A DNA stretch of 45,423 nucleotides, taken from contig CACZBS010000031.1 of the NCBI GenBank assembly GCA_902779455.1, positions 1 to 45,423 of the forward strand. Reading direction: 5' to 3'. Source of the stretch: an uncultured Prevotellaceae bacterium. GTDB lineage: Bacteria > Bacteroidota > Bacteroidia > Bacteroidales > Bacteroidaceae. The position numbers and the translations under genes were made by a program. Below the pieces are notes generated by a model, which worked only from the letters and a program-made list of their open reading frames with translations, searched no databases and had not been told where the DNA came from. How positions within the stretch are numbered: position 1 is the first letter of the stretch; every line of letters starts with the position of its first letter. Of this stretch, positions 24,598-34,408 are shown piece after piece.

Positions 24598-26160
24598 ATG
24601 AAGAAATCAACTATATGGACAATCGCCGTGGTGATGGGACTCTCGTTCCTCGGACTGCTCTTCCTGCAGATCTCCTACATCGAGGAGATGGCCAAGATGA
24701 AAAAGGAGCAGTTTGACGAGAGCGTCACCCGCAGCCTCTATCAGGCCTCGCGCCATCTGGAGATGAACGAGACGCTGCGCTATCTGGAAAAAGACGTCAA
24801 CGAGGTGGAGCGCCGCGCCTACAGCCAGGACTCCGTCGTGGTCAACGGACTGGACGGCTCCATCCAGCACTCCCACCAGTTCGCCGTCTCAGCTGACGAC
24901 GGAACCATGTATTCCGCCTTCGAGTTGAAGACGTTTGCCACGAAGCCCTCCACCATCCCCAAGGCCATGATCATGCGGGGCGACAAGCGCGGCAGCAACG
25001 CCGAGGCGGCCAAGACGCTTCAGGAAATCGTCCGCACGCGCTACGTCTATCAGAAAGCCCTGCTCGACGAGGTCGTCTACAACATACTATATACGGCGAG
25101 CGACAAACCCCTGAAGGAACGCGTCAACTTCAAGCTGCTCGACCAGGACATCCGCTCCGAGCTGCTGAACAACGGCATCAACATTCCCTATCACTTCACC
25201 GTCTCAACTGCCGACGGCAGAGAGGTTTACCGCTGTCCGGACTACTCCGAGGAAGGCGAAGACATGAGCTACACGCAGACCCTCTTCCGTAACGACCCGC
25301 CACAGAAGATGGGCATCGTGCGCATCCACTTCCCTGACATGAACTCCTACATCTTCTCGAGCGTCAGGTTCATGATTCCCGCCATCATGTTCACCATCTT
25401 CCTGCTCATCACGTTCATCTTCACCATCGTGGTCATCTTCAGACAGAAGCGCTACACGGAGATTAAGAACGACTTCATCAACAACATGACCCACGAGCTG
25501 AAGACCCCGATATCGTCCATTTCGCTGGCCGCGCAGATGCTCAACGACGACACCGTCGTGAAGAGCCCCCAGATGCAGAAGCACCTCGGCAGCATCATCG
25601 GCGACGAGTCGCGACGACTGAGATTCCTCGTCGAGAAGGTGCTGCAGATGTCGATGTTCGACAGCAAGACGGCCTCGTTCAAGAAGAAAGAGCTCGACCT
25701 CAACGAGCTGCTTGAGCAGATCGCCTCGACGTTCACCCTGCGCGTGGAGCACACGGGGGGCCACATCTACACGGAGATCGAGGCTGTCGACTCAGCCATC
25801 TATGTCGACGAGGTCCACTTCCAGAACGCCATCACCAACCTGATGGACAACGCCGTGAAATATCGCCGGCCCGACGAGCCGCTCGATATCCACATCCGCA
25901 CATGGAACGAGGGCGAGCGCCTCTGCTTCTCGATTGCCGACAACGGCATAGGCATCAAGCGCGAGAGCCTGAAGAAGATATTCGACAAGTTCTATCGCGT
26001 ACATACGGGCAACGTCCACGACGTGAAAGGCTTCGGACTGGGACTGGCCTACGTGAAGAAGATCATCAACCTCCACGAGGGCGAGATCCGTTGCGAAAGC
26101 GATTACGGCAAGGGCACGACGTTCACCATCTCCCTGCCTACACTACAAGAAACATCATAA
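24598..26160 (+). CDS. rprX: Sensor histidine kinase RprX
   Basis: From ATG 24598 the protein is 520 residues. There is a membrane helix at about 5-24, a periplasmic sensor domain at about 25-255 and a second helix at about 260-285. No clear HAMP is seen. The dimerisation/phosphoacceptor helix carries H299 in NNMTHELKTPISSIS. The ATPase domain has the N box (NAITNLMDNAVKY), G1 (IADNGIGI), the F box and G2 (GFGLGLAYV). It should phosphorylate RprY, encoded 31 bases downstream. The response regulator's similarity to Bacteroides RprY supports the name. An 11-codon frame, 24566-24601, overlaps this ATG as ATGA and may couple translation. In other Bacteroidales RprXY is linked to envelope stress and drug response; the signal here is unknown. 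Confidence 0.9.
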   Translation: MKKSTIWTIAVVMGLSFLGLLFLQISYIEEMAKMKKEQFDESVTRSLYQASRHLEMNETLRYLEKDVNEVERRAYSQDSVVVNGLDGSIQHSHQFAVSADDGTMYSAFELKTFATKPSTIPKAMIMRGDKRGSNAEAAKTLQEIVRTRYVYQKALLDEVVYNILYTASDKPLKERVNFKLLDQDIRSELLNNGINIPYHFTVSTADGREVYRCPDYSEEGEDMSYTQTLFRNDPPQKMGIVRIHFPDMNSYIFSSVRFMIPAIMFTIFLLITFIFTIVVIFRQKRYTEIKNDFINNMTHELKTPISSISLAAQMLNDDTVVKSPQMQKHLGSIIGDESRRLRFLVEKVLQMSMFDSKTASFKKKELDLNELLEQIASTFTLRVEHTGGHIYTEIEAVDSAIYVDEVHFQNAITNLMDNAVKYRRPDEPLDIHIRTWNEGERLCFSIADNGIGIKRESLKKIFDKFYRVHTGNVHDVKGFGLGLAYVKKIINLHEGEIRCESDYGKGTTFTISLPTLQETS

Positions 26161-26191
26161 TATTAACTCACATTAAAACATCGTAACAATT

Positions 26192-26890
26192 ATGGAAGAC
26201 AAACTGAAAATCTTACTTTGCGAGGACGACGAGAACCTCGGCATGCTGCTCCGTGAATACCTGGCTGCAAAAGGCTATGAGGCTGAGCTCTGCCCTGACG
26301 GCGAGGCTGGGTACAAAGCCTTCCTGAAAACCAAGTTCGACATCTGCGTGCTCGACGTGATGATGCCCAAGAAGGACGGATTCACCCTGGCCCAGGAGAT
26401 CCGCTCGGCCAACGCCGAGATCCCCATCATCTTCCTCACGGCCAAGACCCTGAAGGAGGACATCCTCGAGGGCTTCAAACTCGGTGCCGACGACTACATC
26501 ACCAAGCCCTTCTCGATGGAGGAGCTCGTGTTCCGTATTGAAGCCATCCTGCGTCGCGTGCGTGGCAAGAAGAACAAGGAGTCCACTCTCTACCATATCG
26601 GCGACTTCATCTTCGACACTCAGAAGCAGTTGCTCACCATCGGCGAGAAGCAGACGAAGCTGACCACGAAGGAGAACGAACTGCTGGCCCTGCTCTGCTC
26701 GCATGCCAACGAGATACTACAGCGCGACTTCGCATTGAAGACCATCTGGATCGACGACAACTACTTCAACGCCCGCTCCATGGATGTCTACATCACCAAG
26801 CTGCGCAAGCACCTGAAGGACGACCCGCAGATTGAAATCATCAACATCCACGGCAAGGGCTACAAGCTCATCACGCCCGAAGAGGAGTAA
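26192..26890 (+). CDS. rprY: Response regulator RprY, OmpR family
   Basis: The 232-residue protein has a receiver domain at 1-120. The acidic pocket is CEDDE, the phosphoacceptor is D55 in CVLDVMMPKKDG, the switch Thr is in FLTAKT and the Lys in DDYITKPFS. A winged-helix DNA-binding domain spans about 130-230 (TKLTTKENELLALLCSHANEIL; RSMDVYITKLRKHLKDDPQIEIINIHGKGYKL). The sequence is strikingly like Bacteroides RprY from memory. It is translated from the same message as the kinase and ended by a hairpin. Confidence 0.94.
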   Translation: MEDKLKILLCEDDENLGMLLREYLAAKGYEAELCPDGEAGYKAFLKTKFDICVLDVMMPKKDGFTLAQEIRSANAEIPIIFLTAKTLKEDILEGFKLGADDYITKPFSMEELVFRIEAILRRVRGKKNKESTLYHIGDFIFDTQKQLLTIGEKQTKLTTKENELLALLCSHANEILQRDFALKTIWIDDNYFNARSMDVYITKLRKHLKDDPQIEIINIHGKGYKLITPEEE

Positions 26891-26928
26891 GCCCGCCCAG
26901 ACACTGGCATACCAATAGGAAAACAGGC

Positions 26929-26973
26929 CTCCCCCGCTGCAGACCCCGTTCTGCATCGAGGGGGGACTTTTTT
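26929..26973 (+). terminator. Terminator after rprY
   Basis: A GC-rich stem pairs CTCCCCC with GGGGGGA, continues as TGCAGA with TCTGCA around a small internal loop, and is followed by CTTTTTT. It lies about 40 bases after the rprY stop. Confidence 0.85.
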
Positions 26974-26982
26974 ATTGAAAAG

Positions 26983-27014
26983 TTTGCACATCTCAGTTTT
27001 TTGTCGTACCTTTG
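26983..27014 (+). promoter_or_regulatory. Promoter of the PBP1A gene
   Basis: TTTG (26983-26986), 20 bases, TACCTTTG (27007-27014) is a full consensus match. It starts ten bases after the T-run of the previous terminator. The ATG follows 32 bases downstream of the box. Confidence 0.85.
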
Positions 27015-27045
27015 TATTTGATTACAAAAGACCACAATTAAGAGA

Positions 27046-29385
27046 ATGAGAAAACGACTGATTAAAATACTTTGGACGCTGCTGGTCGTGGCAGTGCTGG
27101 CTGCCGTGCTTTGTTTCTGGGCAATAGCCGACGGACGATTAGGCTACATGCCGCCCATTCACGACCTCCAAAACCCCATCAACCGCTATGCCACGCAGGT
27201 GCTCTCAGCTGACGGCAAACTGCTCGGCACATGGAGCATGAGCCGCGAGAACCGCGTCATGGTCGACTACGACCAGATTGCCCCGTCGCTCGTCGACGCC
27301 CTCATCGCCACGGAGGATGCACGCTTCCGCGAACACTCAGGCATCGACTTCTATGCCCTGGGGCGCGCCATCGTCAAGCGCGGCATCTTGGGACAGAAGA
27401 ATGCCGGCGGCGGATCGACCATCACCCAGCAGCTTGCCAAGCAGCTATATAGCGACGTGGCCCACAACACCGCCGAGCGACTGCTGCAGAAGCCCATCGA
27501 GTGGGTCATCGCCGTTCAGCTCGAACATTATTACACGAAAGAGGAGATCGTAGCCATGTATCTCAACTACTTCGACTTCCTGCACAACGCCGTGGGCATC
27601 AAGACCGCTGCCAACACCTATTTTTCAAAGGAGCCCGCCGACCTGACCATCACGGAGTCGGCCATGCTCATCGGCCTGTGCAAGAATCCCTCCTATTTCA
27701 ATCCCGTACGCTTCCCTGAGCGCGCCCAGGAGCGCCGCAACGTCGTCCTGGGGCAGATGCTGAAGGAAGGCTACCTCACCCAGGAGCAGCACGACAGCTG
27801 TCTGAACGTGCCCTTGGGACTGCGCTTCCATGTCAGCGACCACAAGGACGGACAAGCCACCTACTTCCGCGACTTCCTCCGCCGCTACATGACGGCCAAG
27901 AAGCCCCGCCGCGCCGACTATCCGGAATGGAACTACGTCAAGTACTACATGGACTCGCTCGCCTGGCAGCAGGACCCGCTCTTCGGATGGTGCAACAAGA
28001 ACACACGGCGCGACGGACAGCCCTACAACATCTATACTGACGGACTGAAGGTCTACACCACCATCGACTCGCGTATGCAGCAGTATGCTGAGGAAGCCTG
28101 CTATGAGCATGTGGCCAAGTATCTGCAGCCCGCCTTCGACAAGGCCAACCTCCAGAAACGCAATGCCCCCTACTCCACCAACCTCACTCAGGCCGAGATC
28201 GACAAGATTCTGAACCGCAGCGTGCGCCAATGCGAGCGCTACAGGCTGATGAAAGCAAACGGGGCCTCAGAGGATGAGATCAAAAAGGCCTTCAACACCA
28301 AGACTGAGATGCGCGTCTTCTCCTACAAAGGGGAGATCGACACGCTCATGACCCCCATGGACTCCATCCGCTACTATAAGAAGTTCCTGCGCACGGGCTT
28401 CGTCAGCATGTCGCCCTCTGACGGCGCCGTGAAGGCCTATGTCGGAGGAATGAGCTTCGAGAACTTCGCCTACGACATGGCTACTGAGGGCCGCCGACAG
28501 GTGGGATCGACCATCAAGCCGCTGCTCTACTCGCTGGCCATGCAGGACGGCATGACGCCATGCGACGTCGTCCCCAACGTGCAGGAGACCTACTATGTGG
28601 CCGGCCAGCCATGGACGCCACGCAACGGCAGCCGCTCGCGCTACGGCGAGATGGTCACCCTGAAGTGGGGACTGCAGCAGTCGAACAACTGGATCTCGGC
28701 TTATCTGATGATGCATCGCCTGTCGCCGCAGGGCTTTGTCAACCTGCTGCACAACTACGGCATCCGCAATCCTGAGATTCATCCGTCGCCCGCCCTCTGC
28801 CTTGGCCCCTGCGACATCACCGTCCAGGAAATGGTCAGCGCCTACACCGCCTTCGTCAACCACGGCATACGCACAGCCCCGCTCTACGTCACGCGCATCG
28901 TCGACGCTGACGGCAATGAGGTGGCGTCCTTCTCGCCACGTGTGAACGAGGTGATCAGCAGCGAGAGTGCCGACAAGATGCTCTATATGCTCCAAGCCGT
29001 CGTCGACGGCGGCACGGGCAGCCGTCTGCGCAAGCGCTACGACCTGACCGCTCCACTCGGCGGAAAGACGGGTACGACCAACAACAACAGCGATGCCTGG
29101 TTCATGGGCATCACCCCCAAGCTCGTCTCGGGCTGCTGGGTTGGCGGCGAGGATCGCGACATCCACTTCGACACGATGGTCTATGGTCAGGGAGCTGCCA
29201 TGGCCCTGCCCATCTTTGCCCTATATATTAAAAAGGTATATGCCGACCCGACGCTCGACTATACCCAGAACGACCAGTTCGACTATCCGTCAGACTTCGA
29301 TCCTTGCAACGTTGTCGACGAAGAGGCCATGGAACCGGTCATCGAGGGCGAAGAAATCGTCGAAGGTGCTGAGAACGACGAATAA
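27046..29385 (+). CDS. Class A penicillin-binding protein (PBP1A type)
   Basis: The 779-residue bifunctional peptidoglycan synthase is anchored by one N-terminal helix (about 8-28). The GT51 glycosyltransferase domain (about 65-250) has catalytic E90 in IATEDARFREHSGID, then GGSTITQQLAKQLY and KEEIVAMYLNYFDF. The transpeptidase domain (about 430-740) has the SxxK serine S488 (QVGSTIKPLLY), the second-motif segment QQSNNW and KTGTT at K674. The C-terminus is acidic (EEAMEPVIEGEEIVEG). It polymerises lipid II and cross-links peptides in the periplasm. It is a single-gene unit with its own promoter. Confidence 0.95.
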   Translation: MRKRLIKILWTLLVVAVLAAVLCFWAIADGRLGYMPPIHDLQNPINRYATQVLSADGKLLGTWSMSRENRVMVDYDQIAPSLVDALIATEDARFREHSGIDFYALGRAIVKRGILGQKNAGGGSTITQQLAKQLYSDVAHNTAERLLQKPIEWVIAVQLEHYYTKEEIVAMYLNYFDFLHNAVGIKTAANTYFSKEPADLTITESAMLIGLCKNPSYFNPVRFPERAQERRNVVLGQMLKEGYLTQEQHDSCLNVPLGLRFHVSDHKDGQATYFRDFLRRYMTAKKPRRADYPEWNYVKYYMDSLAWQQDPLFGWCNKNTRRDGQPYNIYTDGLKVYTTIDSRMQQYAEEACYEHVAKYLQPAFDKANLQKRNAPYSTNLTQAEIDKILNRSVRQCERYRLMKANGASEDEIKKAFNTKTEMRVFSYKGEIDTLMTPMDSIRYYKKFLRTGFVSMSPSDGAVKAYVGGMSFENFAYDMATEGRRQVGSTIKPLLYSLAMQDGMTPCDVVPNVQETYYVAGQPWTPRNGSRSRYGEMVTLKWGLQQSNNWISAYLMMHRLSPQGFVNLLHNYGIRNPEIHPSPALCLGPCDITVQEMVSAYTAFVNHGIRTAPLYVTRIVDADGNEVASFSPRVNEVISSESADKMLYMLQAVVDGGTGSRLRKRYDLTAPLGGKTGTTNNNSDAWFMGITPKLVSGCWVGGEDRDIHFDTMVYGQGAAMALPIFALYIKKVYADPTLDYTQNDQFDYPSDFDPCNVVDEEAMEPVIEGEEIVEGAENDE

Positions 29386-29439
29386 GCCTTGATGTAAGTT
29401 ACAAATTGAAATGATTTTGCAAAATAATCTTCGAAATCG

Positions 29440-29470
29440 TTGGGTATTTCGAAAAAATAGTTTAATTTTG
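29440..29470 (+). promoter_or_regulatory. Promoter of the ilv operon
   Basis: TTG (29440-29442), 20 bases, TAATTTTG (29463-29470), followed by C. The 5' untranslated region would be only about 30 bases, with no room for a leader peptide or terminator. Attenuation like that of the aromatic operon is therefore not seen here. Confidence 0.75.
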
Positions 29471-29505
29471 CAACTTCATTTGACAATTGACTTAGAAACA
29501 GGCTT

Positions 29506-31338
29506 ATGAAACATCCCTTGCGAAGCAGCGTCTGCACTGAAGGCAGACGGATGGCCGGCGCCCGAGCACTTTGGGTAGCTACAGGCATGAAGCACGAACA
29601 GTTCGGACGACCCATCATCGCCGTGGTCAACTCGTTCACCCAGTTTGTGCCTGGTCATACCCACCTGCACGAAATAGGCCAGATCGTGAAAGAGGAGATT
29701 GAACGCCTTGGCTGCTTTGCTGCGGAGTTCAACACGATAGCTATCGACGACGGCATTGCCATGGGTCACGACGGCATGCTCTATTCCCTGCCTTCACGCG
29801 ACATCATCGCCGACTCTGTAGAATACATGGTCAACGCCCACAAGGCCGACGCCATGATCTGCATCTCCAACTGCGACAAGGTGACGCCTGGCATGCTCAT
29901 GGCTGCCATGCGGCTCAACATCCCGACCGTGTTCTGTTCAGGCGGCCCCATGGAGGCCGGACGATGGCGCGGCGAGAATGCCGACCTCATCACCGCCATG
30001 GTGAAAGGCGCCGACCCGACGGTCAGCGACGAGGAGATCCGCGAGATTGAGCAATGCGCCTGTCCGGGCTGCGGTTCATGCTCAGGCATGTTCACGGCCA
30101 ACTCCATGAACTCGCTCACTGAGGCCATCGGCCTGTCACTACCAGGCAACGGCACCATCCTCGCTACGCACACTGAGCGCATCAACCTCTTCAAGCGAGC
30201 AGCCCGCCAGGTGGTCAAGAACGCGCTGGCCTACTATGAAGAAGGCGACGAGAGCGTGCTGCCGCGCAACATCGCCACCCGCCAGGCATTCCTCAATGCC
30301 ATGTCGCTCGACATCGCCATGGGTGGCTCCACCAACACTGTGCTCCATCTCTTGGCCGTCGCCCAGGAGGCGGGTGTCGACTTCACGATGAGCGACATCG
30401 ACAGCCTTTCGCGCCGCGTGCCCTGTCTCTGCAAGCTGGCTCCGAACACACAGAAGTACAGCGTGCAGGAGTGTAACCGCGCTGGCGGCATACTGGGAAT
30501 CATGAACGAACTCAACAAGGGCGGACTCATTGACGGCAGCTGCAAGCGCGTCGACGGGCTGACTCTGGATGAGGCAATGAGGACGCACGACATCACCGCC
30601 ATATCCTTCGAACATCTGGACTATCTCGAGCCGAAGATGCTGCAGTCGCCCATAGGCATTTATTTCGCAGCACCCGGCGGACAGTTCTCAACAAAGATGG
30701 GCAGCCAGGATCACTTCTACACCTCGCTCGACAACGACCGCATCAACGGTTGCATCCGCAGTATCAGCAATGCGTACACCAAGGACGGCGGACTGGCCGT
30801 GCTCTTCGGCAACATCGCCCAGGACGGCTGTGTGGTGAAGACGGCTGGCGTCGATCCTGCGCTGTGGCATTTCGAGGGGCCTGCCGTGGTCTTCGACTCC
30901 CAGGAAGATGCCTGCGAGGGCATCCTTGGCGGACGGGTGAAGAGCGGCGACTGCGTCGTCATCACCCATGAAGGCCCCAAGGGCGGCCCTGGCATGCAGG
31001 AGATGCTCTACCCCACGTCATATATCAAGTCGATGCATCTGGGCAAGGAGTGCGCACTCATCACTGACGGACGCTTCTCTGGCGGCACCAGCGGACTGTC
31101 AATCGGCCACATCTCGCCCGAAGCCGCATCGGGCGGCAACATCGGAAAGATCAAGGACGGCGACCGCATCGTCATCGACATACCCTCGCGCAGCATCAAC
31201 GTATGCCTGAGCGACGCCGAGCTCGAAGCCCGACCGCAGCAGCCCCTGCGCCGTCGGCGTGAGGTGTCGCGCGCTCTTCGGGCCTACGCCCAAAGCGTCA
31301 GCAGCGCTGACAAGGGCGGCATCAGGCTCATCGACTAA
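29506..31338 (+). CDS. ilvD: Dihydroxy-acid dehydratase
   Basis: The 610-residue iron-sulfur enzyme removes water from 2,3-dihydroxy-isovalerate and 2,3-dihydroxy-3-methylvalerate, the third step to valine and isoleucine. Cluster and active-site motifs are [30 protein letters not shown] and [22 protein letters not shown]. The length matches the IlvD group that carries long C-terminal sequence. It is the first gene of a five-gene operon; ilvB follows after 47 bases. Confidence 0.96.
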   Translation: MKHPLRSSVCTEGRRMAGARALWVATGMKHEQFGRPIIAVVNSFTQFVPGHTHLHEIGQIVKEEIERLGCFAAEFNTIAIDDGIAMGHDGMLYSLPSRDIIADSVEYMVNAHKADAMICISNCDKVTPGMLMAAMRLNIPTVFCSGGPMEAGRWRGENADLITAMVKGADPTVSDEEIREIEQCACPGCGSCSGMFTANSMNSLTEAIGLSLPGNGTILATHTERINLFKRAARQVVKNALAYYEEGDESVLPRNIATRQAFLNAMSLDIAMGGSTNTVLHLLAVAQEAGVDFTMSDIDSLSRRVPCLCKLAPNTQKYSVQECNRAGGILGIMNELNKGGLIDGSCKRVDGLTLDEAMRTHDITAISFEHLDYLEPKMLQSPIGIYFAAPGGQFSTKMGSQDHFYTSLDNDRINGCIRSISNAYTKDGGLAVLFGNIAQDGCVVKTAGVDPALWHFEGPAVVFDSQEDACEGILGGRVKSGDCVVITHEGPKGGPGMQEMLYPTSYIKSMHLGKECALITDGRFSGGTSGLSIGHISPEAASGGNIGKIKDGDRIVIDIPSRSINVCLSDAELEARPQQPLRRRREVSRALRAYAQSVSSADKGGIRLID

Positions 31339-31385
31339 GGTTTAGTTCTCATTATACATTTAAGGTAAGCAAAGGCAAGACCACT

Positions 31386-33098
31386 ATGAAGGAGATTGTT
31401 ACAGGAACAGAAGCATTGATGAGAGCACTGAAGAACGAGGGTGTGACCACCATTTTCGGATATCCCGGAGGCGCCATCATGCCCGTCTACGACGCGCTAT
31501 ACGACTACGCCATGGGCCCCGAGGCACCATTCCGCCACGTCCTGACACGGCACGAGCAGGCTGCCACACACGCCGCTCAGGGCTATGCCCGCGTCAGCGG
31601 GAAGGTGGGCGTCTGCCTGGTGACAAGCGGACCAGGGGCCACCAACACCCTGACGGGCGTGGCCGACGCCATGATGGACTCCACGCCGATCGTCGTCATT
31701 GCCGGACAGGTGAACATCGGCGTGCTCGGCACGGATGCCTTCCAGGAGGTCGACCTCGTCGGCGTGACGCAGCCCATCTCGAAATGGAGCTACCAAATAC
31801 GCCGTCCTGAGGACGTCGCATGGGCCGTCAGCCGTGCCTTCTACATCGCACGAAGCGGAAGGCCGGGCCCCGTCGTGCTCGACTTCCCCACCAATGCACA
31901 GAAGGGCACCTGCGAATGGCAGGAGCAGCGCGTCGACTTCGTACGCAGCTACGTGCCCTACCCCGCCCTCGACATGGTGGCCGTAGCCCAGGCGGCCAAG
32001 CTCATCAACGAAGCGAAGCGCCCCCTGGCTCTCGTAGGACAGGGCGTCGAACTGGGCAATGCCCAGCAGGAACTCGTCGACTTCATCGAGCAGGCCGACA
32101 TTCCCGTAGGCCGCACCATGCTCGGACTGTCGGCCCTCAGCACTGACCATCGCCTCAACATGGGCATGCTGGGCATGCATGGACAATATTCGCTCAGCCA
32201 GCTCACCCAGCAGTGCGACGTGCTCATCGCCATCGGCATGCGCTTCAGCGCCCGCGTCACAGGCCTCACCTCGACTTATGCCCGACAGGCCAAGATTATC
32301 CATCTGGACATCGACAAGAGCGAGATCGACAAGTGCGTCAAGGCCGACCTGGCCATCGTGGCCGACTGCAAGGAGTCGCTGCCCGCCATCACCCGATTGC
32401 TGCGCAAGGCAGACCACACGGAGTGGGTTGAGGCCTTCAAGCCCTATCAGGCGACTGAAGAGGAGAAGGTCATCCGTCCAGCCACGCAACCCACGGACGG
32501 CCCGTTGCTGATGGGCGAGGTGGTCAGGGCCGTGGCTGAGGCCACGCAGGGCGAGGCCGTGCTCGTCACGGACGTAGGCCAGAACCAGCTCTTCGCCTGC
32601 CGATATTTCCGCTTCCGCCACCATCGGTCCATCGTCACCAGCGCCGGACTGGGCACGATGGGCTTCGGACTGCCAGCCGCCATCGGCGCTGCCATCGGAG
32701 CGCCAGACCGCGACATCTGCATGTTCGCTGGCGACGGCGGCTTCCAGATGTGCATCCAGGAGCTGGGCACCGTCATGGAGCAACAGGTGCCGCTGAAGAT
32801 CATCATCCTGAACAACAACTACTTAGGCAATGTCCGTCAGTGGCAGGACATGTTCTGGGGCGGACGACGGTCGTTCACCCGCATGATGAACCCTGACTAC
32901 GGACAGATAGCCCGCAGCTACGGCATCGCTTTCGAGCGCGTAAAGGACCGCTTTGAACTCAACGAAGCGGTCCGGCGCATGCTTCAAAGCACCGCTCCGT
33001 TCATACTGGAGTGCTGCGTCAAGGAGGACGACAACGTCATGCCCATGACAACGCCCTACAAGGATGTCGACACAATGAACTTAGTCATAGAAAGCTGA
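31386..33098 (+). CDS. ilvB: Acetolactate synthase, large catalytic subunit
   Basis: The 570-residue ThDP enzyme joins two pyruvates, or pyruvate and 2-oxobutanoate, to acetohydroxy acids. The N-terminal domain has the FGYPGGAIMPVYDAL start and the activating glutamate in THAAQGYAR-type context (RHEQAATHAAQGYARVSGK). VTSGPGATNTLTG follows. The ThDP/Mg motif is FAGDGGFQMCIQEL...NNNYLGNVRQWQ. It pairs with the small subunit encoded four bases downstream. Confidence 0.95.
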   Translation: MKEIVTGTEALMRALKNEGVTTIFGYPGGAIMPVYDALYDYAMGPEAPFRHVLTRHEQAATHAAQGYARVSGKVGVCLVTSGPGATNTLTGVADAMMDSTPIVVIAGQVNIGVLGTDAFQEVDLVGVTQPISKWSYQIRRPEDVAWAVSRAFYIARSGRPGPVVLDFPTNAQKGTCEWQEQRVDFVRSYVPYPALDMVAVAQAAKLINEAKRPLALVGQGVELGNAQQELVDFIEQADIPVGRTMLGLSALSTDHRLNMGMLGMHGQYSLSQLTQQCDVLIAIGMRFSARVTGLTSTYARQAKIIHLDIDKSEIDKCVKADLAIVADCKESLPAITRLLRKADHTEWVEAFKPYQATEEEKVIRPATQPTDGPLLMGEVVRAVAEATQGEAVLVTDVGQNQLFACRYFRFRHHRSIVTSAGLGTMGFGLPAAIGAAIGAPDRDICMFAGDGGFQMCIQELGTVMEQQVPLKIIILNNNYLGNVRQWQDMFWGGRRSFTRMMNPDYGQIARSYGIAFERVKDRFELNEAVRRMLQSTAPFILECCVKEDDNVMPMTTPYKDVDTMNLVIES

Positions 33099-33102
33099 AG
33101 AG

Positions 33103-33651
33103 ATGGAAACAGAGAAGAAACTATACACCCTGCTGGTCTACTCGGAGAACATCGCCGGCATCCTGAACCAGATAACAGCCGTCTTCACCCGCCGGCAGGT
33201 CAACATCGAGAGCCTCAACGTGTCGGCCTCGAGCATCGACCACGTGCATAAATACACCATCACCGCATGGAGCACTGAGGAGCAGATCATCATCATCACG
33301 CGCCAGATTGAGAAGAAAATCGACGTCATCAAGGCGAACTACTTCACTGACGACCAGCTCTTTATACGTGAGACAGGGCTCTACAAGCTCAGCACCCAGG
33401 GCGTGATGGACAACCCCGACGTCAGCCGCATCATCCGCCACCACGACGCACGAATCACGGAGGTGAACCCCACCTATGTCATCGTGATGAAAAGCGGCAA
33501 CACTGACAGCATCCTGAGCCTCTATGAGGCGCTCAACAAGTTCGGCTGCGTCCTGCAATACACGCGCTCAGGACGTATCGCCGTCACTCGCAGCACTCAG
33601 GAGCAGGTGAGCGAATTCTTAGAACAACGAGAACAACAATGGAAAAAATAG
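33103..33651 (+). CDS. ilvH: Acetolactate synthase, small regulatory subunit
   Basis: The 182-residue protein begins with an ACT domain (YTLLVYSENIAGILNQITAVFTRR, NIESLNVSAS), the valine-binding site of feedback inhibition. A C-terminal domain follows (SRIIRHHDARITEVNPTYVIV). It starts four bases after ilvB and its end overlaps the thioesterase start by 13 bases, so coupled translation is likely. Confidence 0.92.
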   Translation: METEKKLYTLLVYSENIAGILNQITAVFTRRQVNIESLNVSASSIDHVHKYTITAWSTEEQIIIITRQIEKKIDVIKANYFTDDQLFIRETGLYKLSTQGVMDNPDVSRIIRHHDARITEVNPTYVIVMKSGNTDSILSLYEALNKFGCVLQYTRSGRIAVTRSTQEQVSEFLEQREQQWKK

Positions 33652-34379
33652 GACGATATCAATTCATGGCCGAGCCGTTCCACTGCGACGTGACAGGCCG
33701 ACTCTTCATGGGCCACATGGGCAACCACCTGCTCAATGCGGCCGACTTCCACTCCACTGACCGTGGATTCGGAATGCACTATCTTAACACTATCAACCGC
33801 ACATGGGTGCTCTCGCGACTGGCTATCGAGATGGACGAGATGCCCAGCCAGTACACACGATTCTACGTGGAGACGTGGGTCGAGAACGCGCTGCGCTTCT
33901 TCACCCAGCGAAACTTCCGCGTCGTCGGCGAGGACGACCACGTCTATGGCTACGGCCGCTCCGTCTGGGCGATGATCGACACAGAGACCCGCCAGCCGGC
34001 CGACCTGCTGAGCATCCACGACGGTGCCCTCATGCAATGGATTGAGAGCGAGAAGCCCTGCCCCATCGACAAGGGGGGCCGCGTCAAGATGAGCAATGAG
34101 GCCCAGCTGGTGCGCACCATCGACACGTTCTATAACGACGTCGACATCAACGGCCACATCAATTCCGTGAAGTACATCGAGCACATCCTCGACCTGTGGC
34201 CCATCGACTGGTATCGCGAACATACCATCCGTCGCTTCGAGATAGCCTACGTCGCCGAGGCCCACGCTGGCGATCAGCTCTCCTTCTGGCTGGAGCGGAC
34301 AGGCGCCAACGAGTGCTGCGTCCGCATCACGAAGGATGCCGACGTGGAGGTATGCAGAAGCAAAGTGATTTTCAGATAA
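33639..34379 (+). CDS. Acyl-ACP thioesterase
   Basis: The 246-residue cytosolic protein is made of two hot-dog folds, as in bacterial and plant acyl-ACP thioesterases. The first covers about 1-130 (MGNHLLNAADFHSTDRGFGM; YTRFYVETWVENALRFFTQRNF). The second covers about 145-240 and carries the catalytic-type motif NDVDINGHINSVKYIEHILD, with Asp, Asn and His in the expected order. It releases fatty acids from acyl carrier protein. Its place inside the ilv operon, overlapping ilvH and 29 bases before ilvC, hints at a tie to branched-chain fatty-acid or keto-acid metabolism. That link is inference; substrate chain length is not visible. Confidence 0.88.
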   Translation: MEKIGRYQFMAEPFHCDVTGRLFMGHMGNHLLNAADFHSTDRGFGMHYLNTINRTWVLSRLAIEMDEMPSQYTRFYVETWVENALRFFTQRNFRVVGEDDHVYGYGRSVWAMIDTETRQPADLLSIHDGALMQWIESEKPCPIDKGGRVKMSNEAQLVRTIDTFYNDVDINGHINSVKYIEHILDLWPIDWYREHTIRRFEIAYVAEAHAGDQLSFWLERTGANECCVRITKDADVEVCRSKVIFR

Positions 34380-34408
34380 CAACTTTTTATAACTAAACTT
34401 AATTTATT

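Noticed and set aside
24335-24601. 88-codon frame upstream of rprX
   Set aside because: It runs through a terminator and a promoter and has no protein-like composition; only its last 11 codons are discussed as a possible upstream frame.
29470-29505. Leader-peptide attenuator upstream of ilvD
   Set aside because: The space between promoter and ATG is about 30 bases with no frame rich in Ile, Leu or Val and no hairpin; the leuA leader is equally short.
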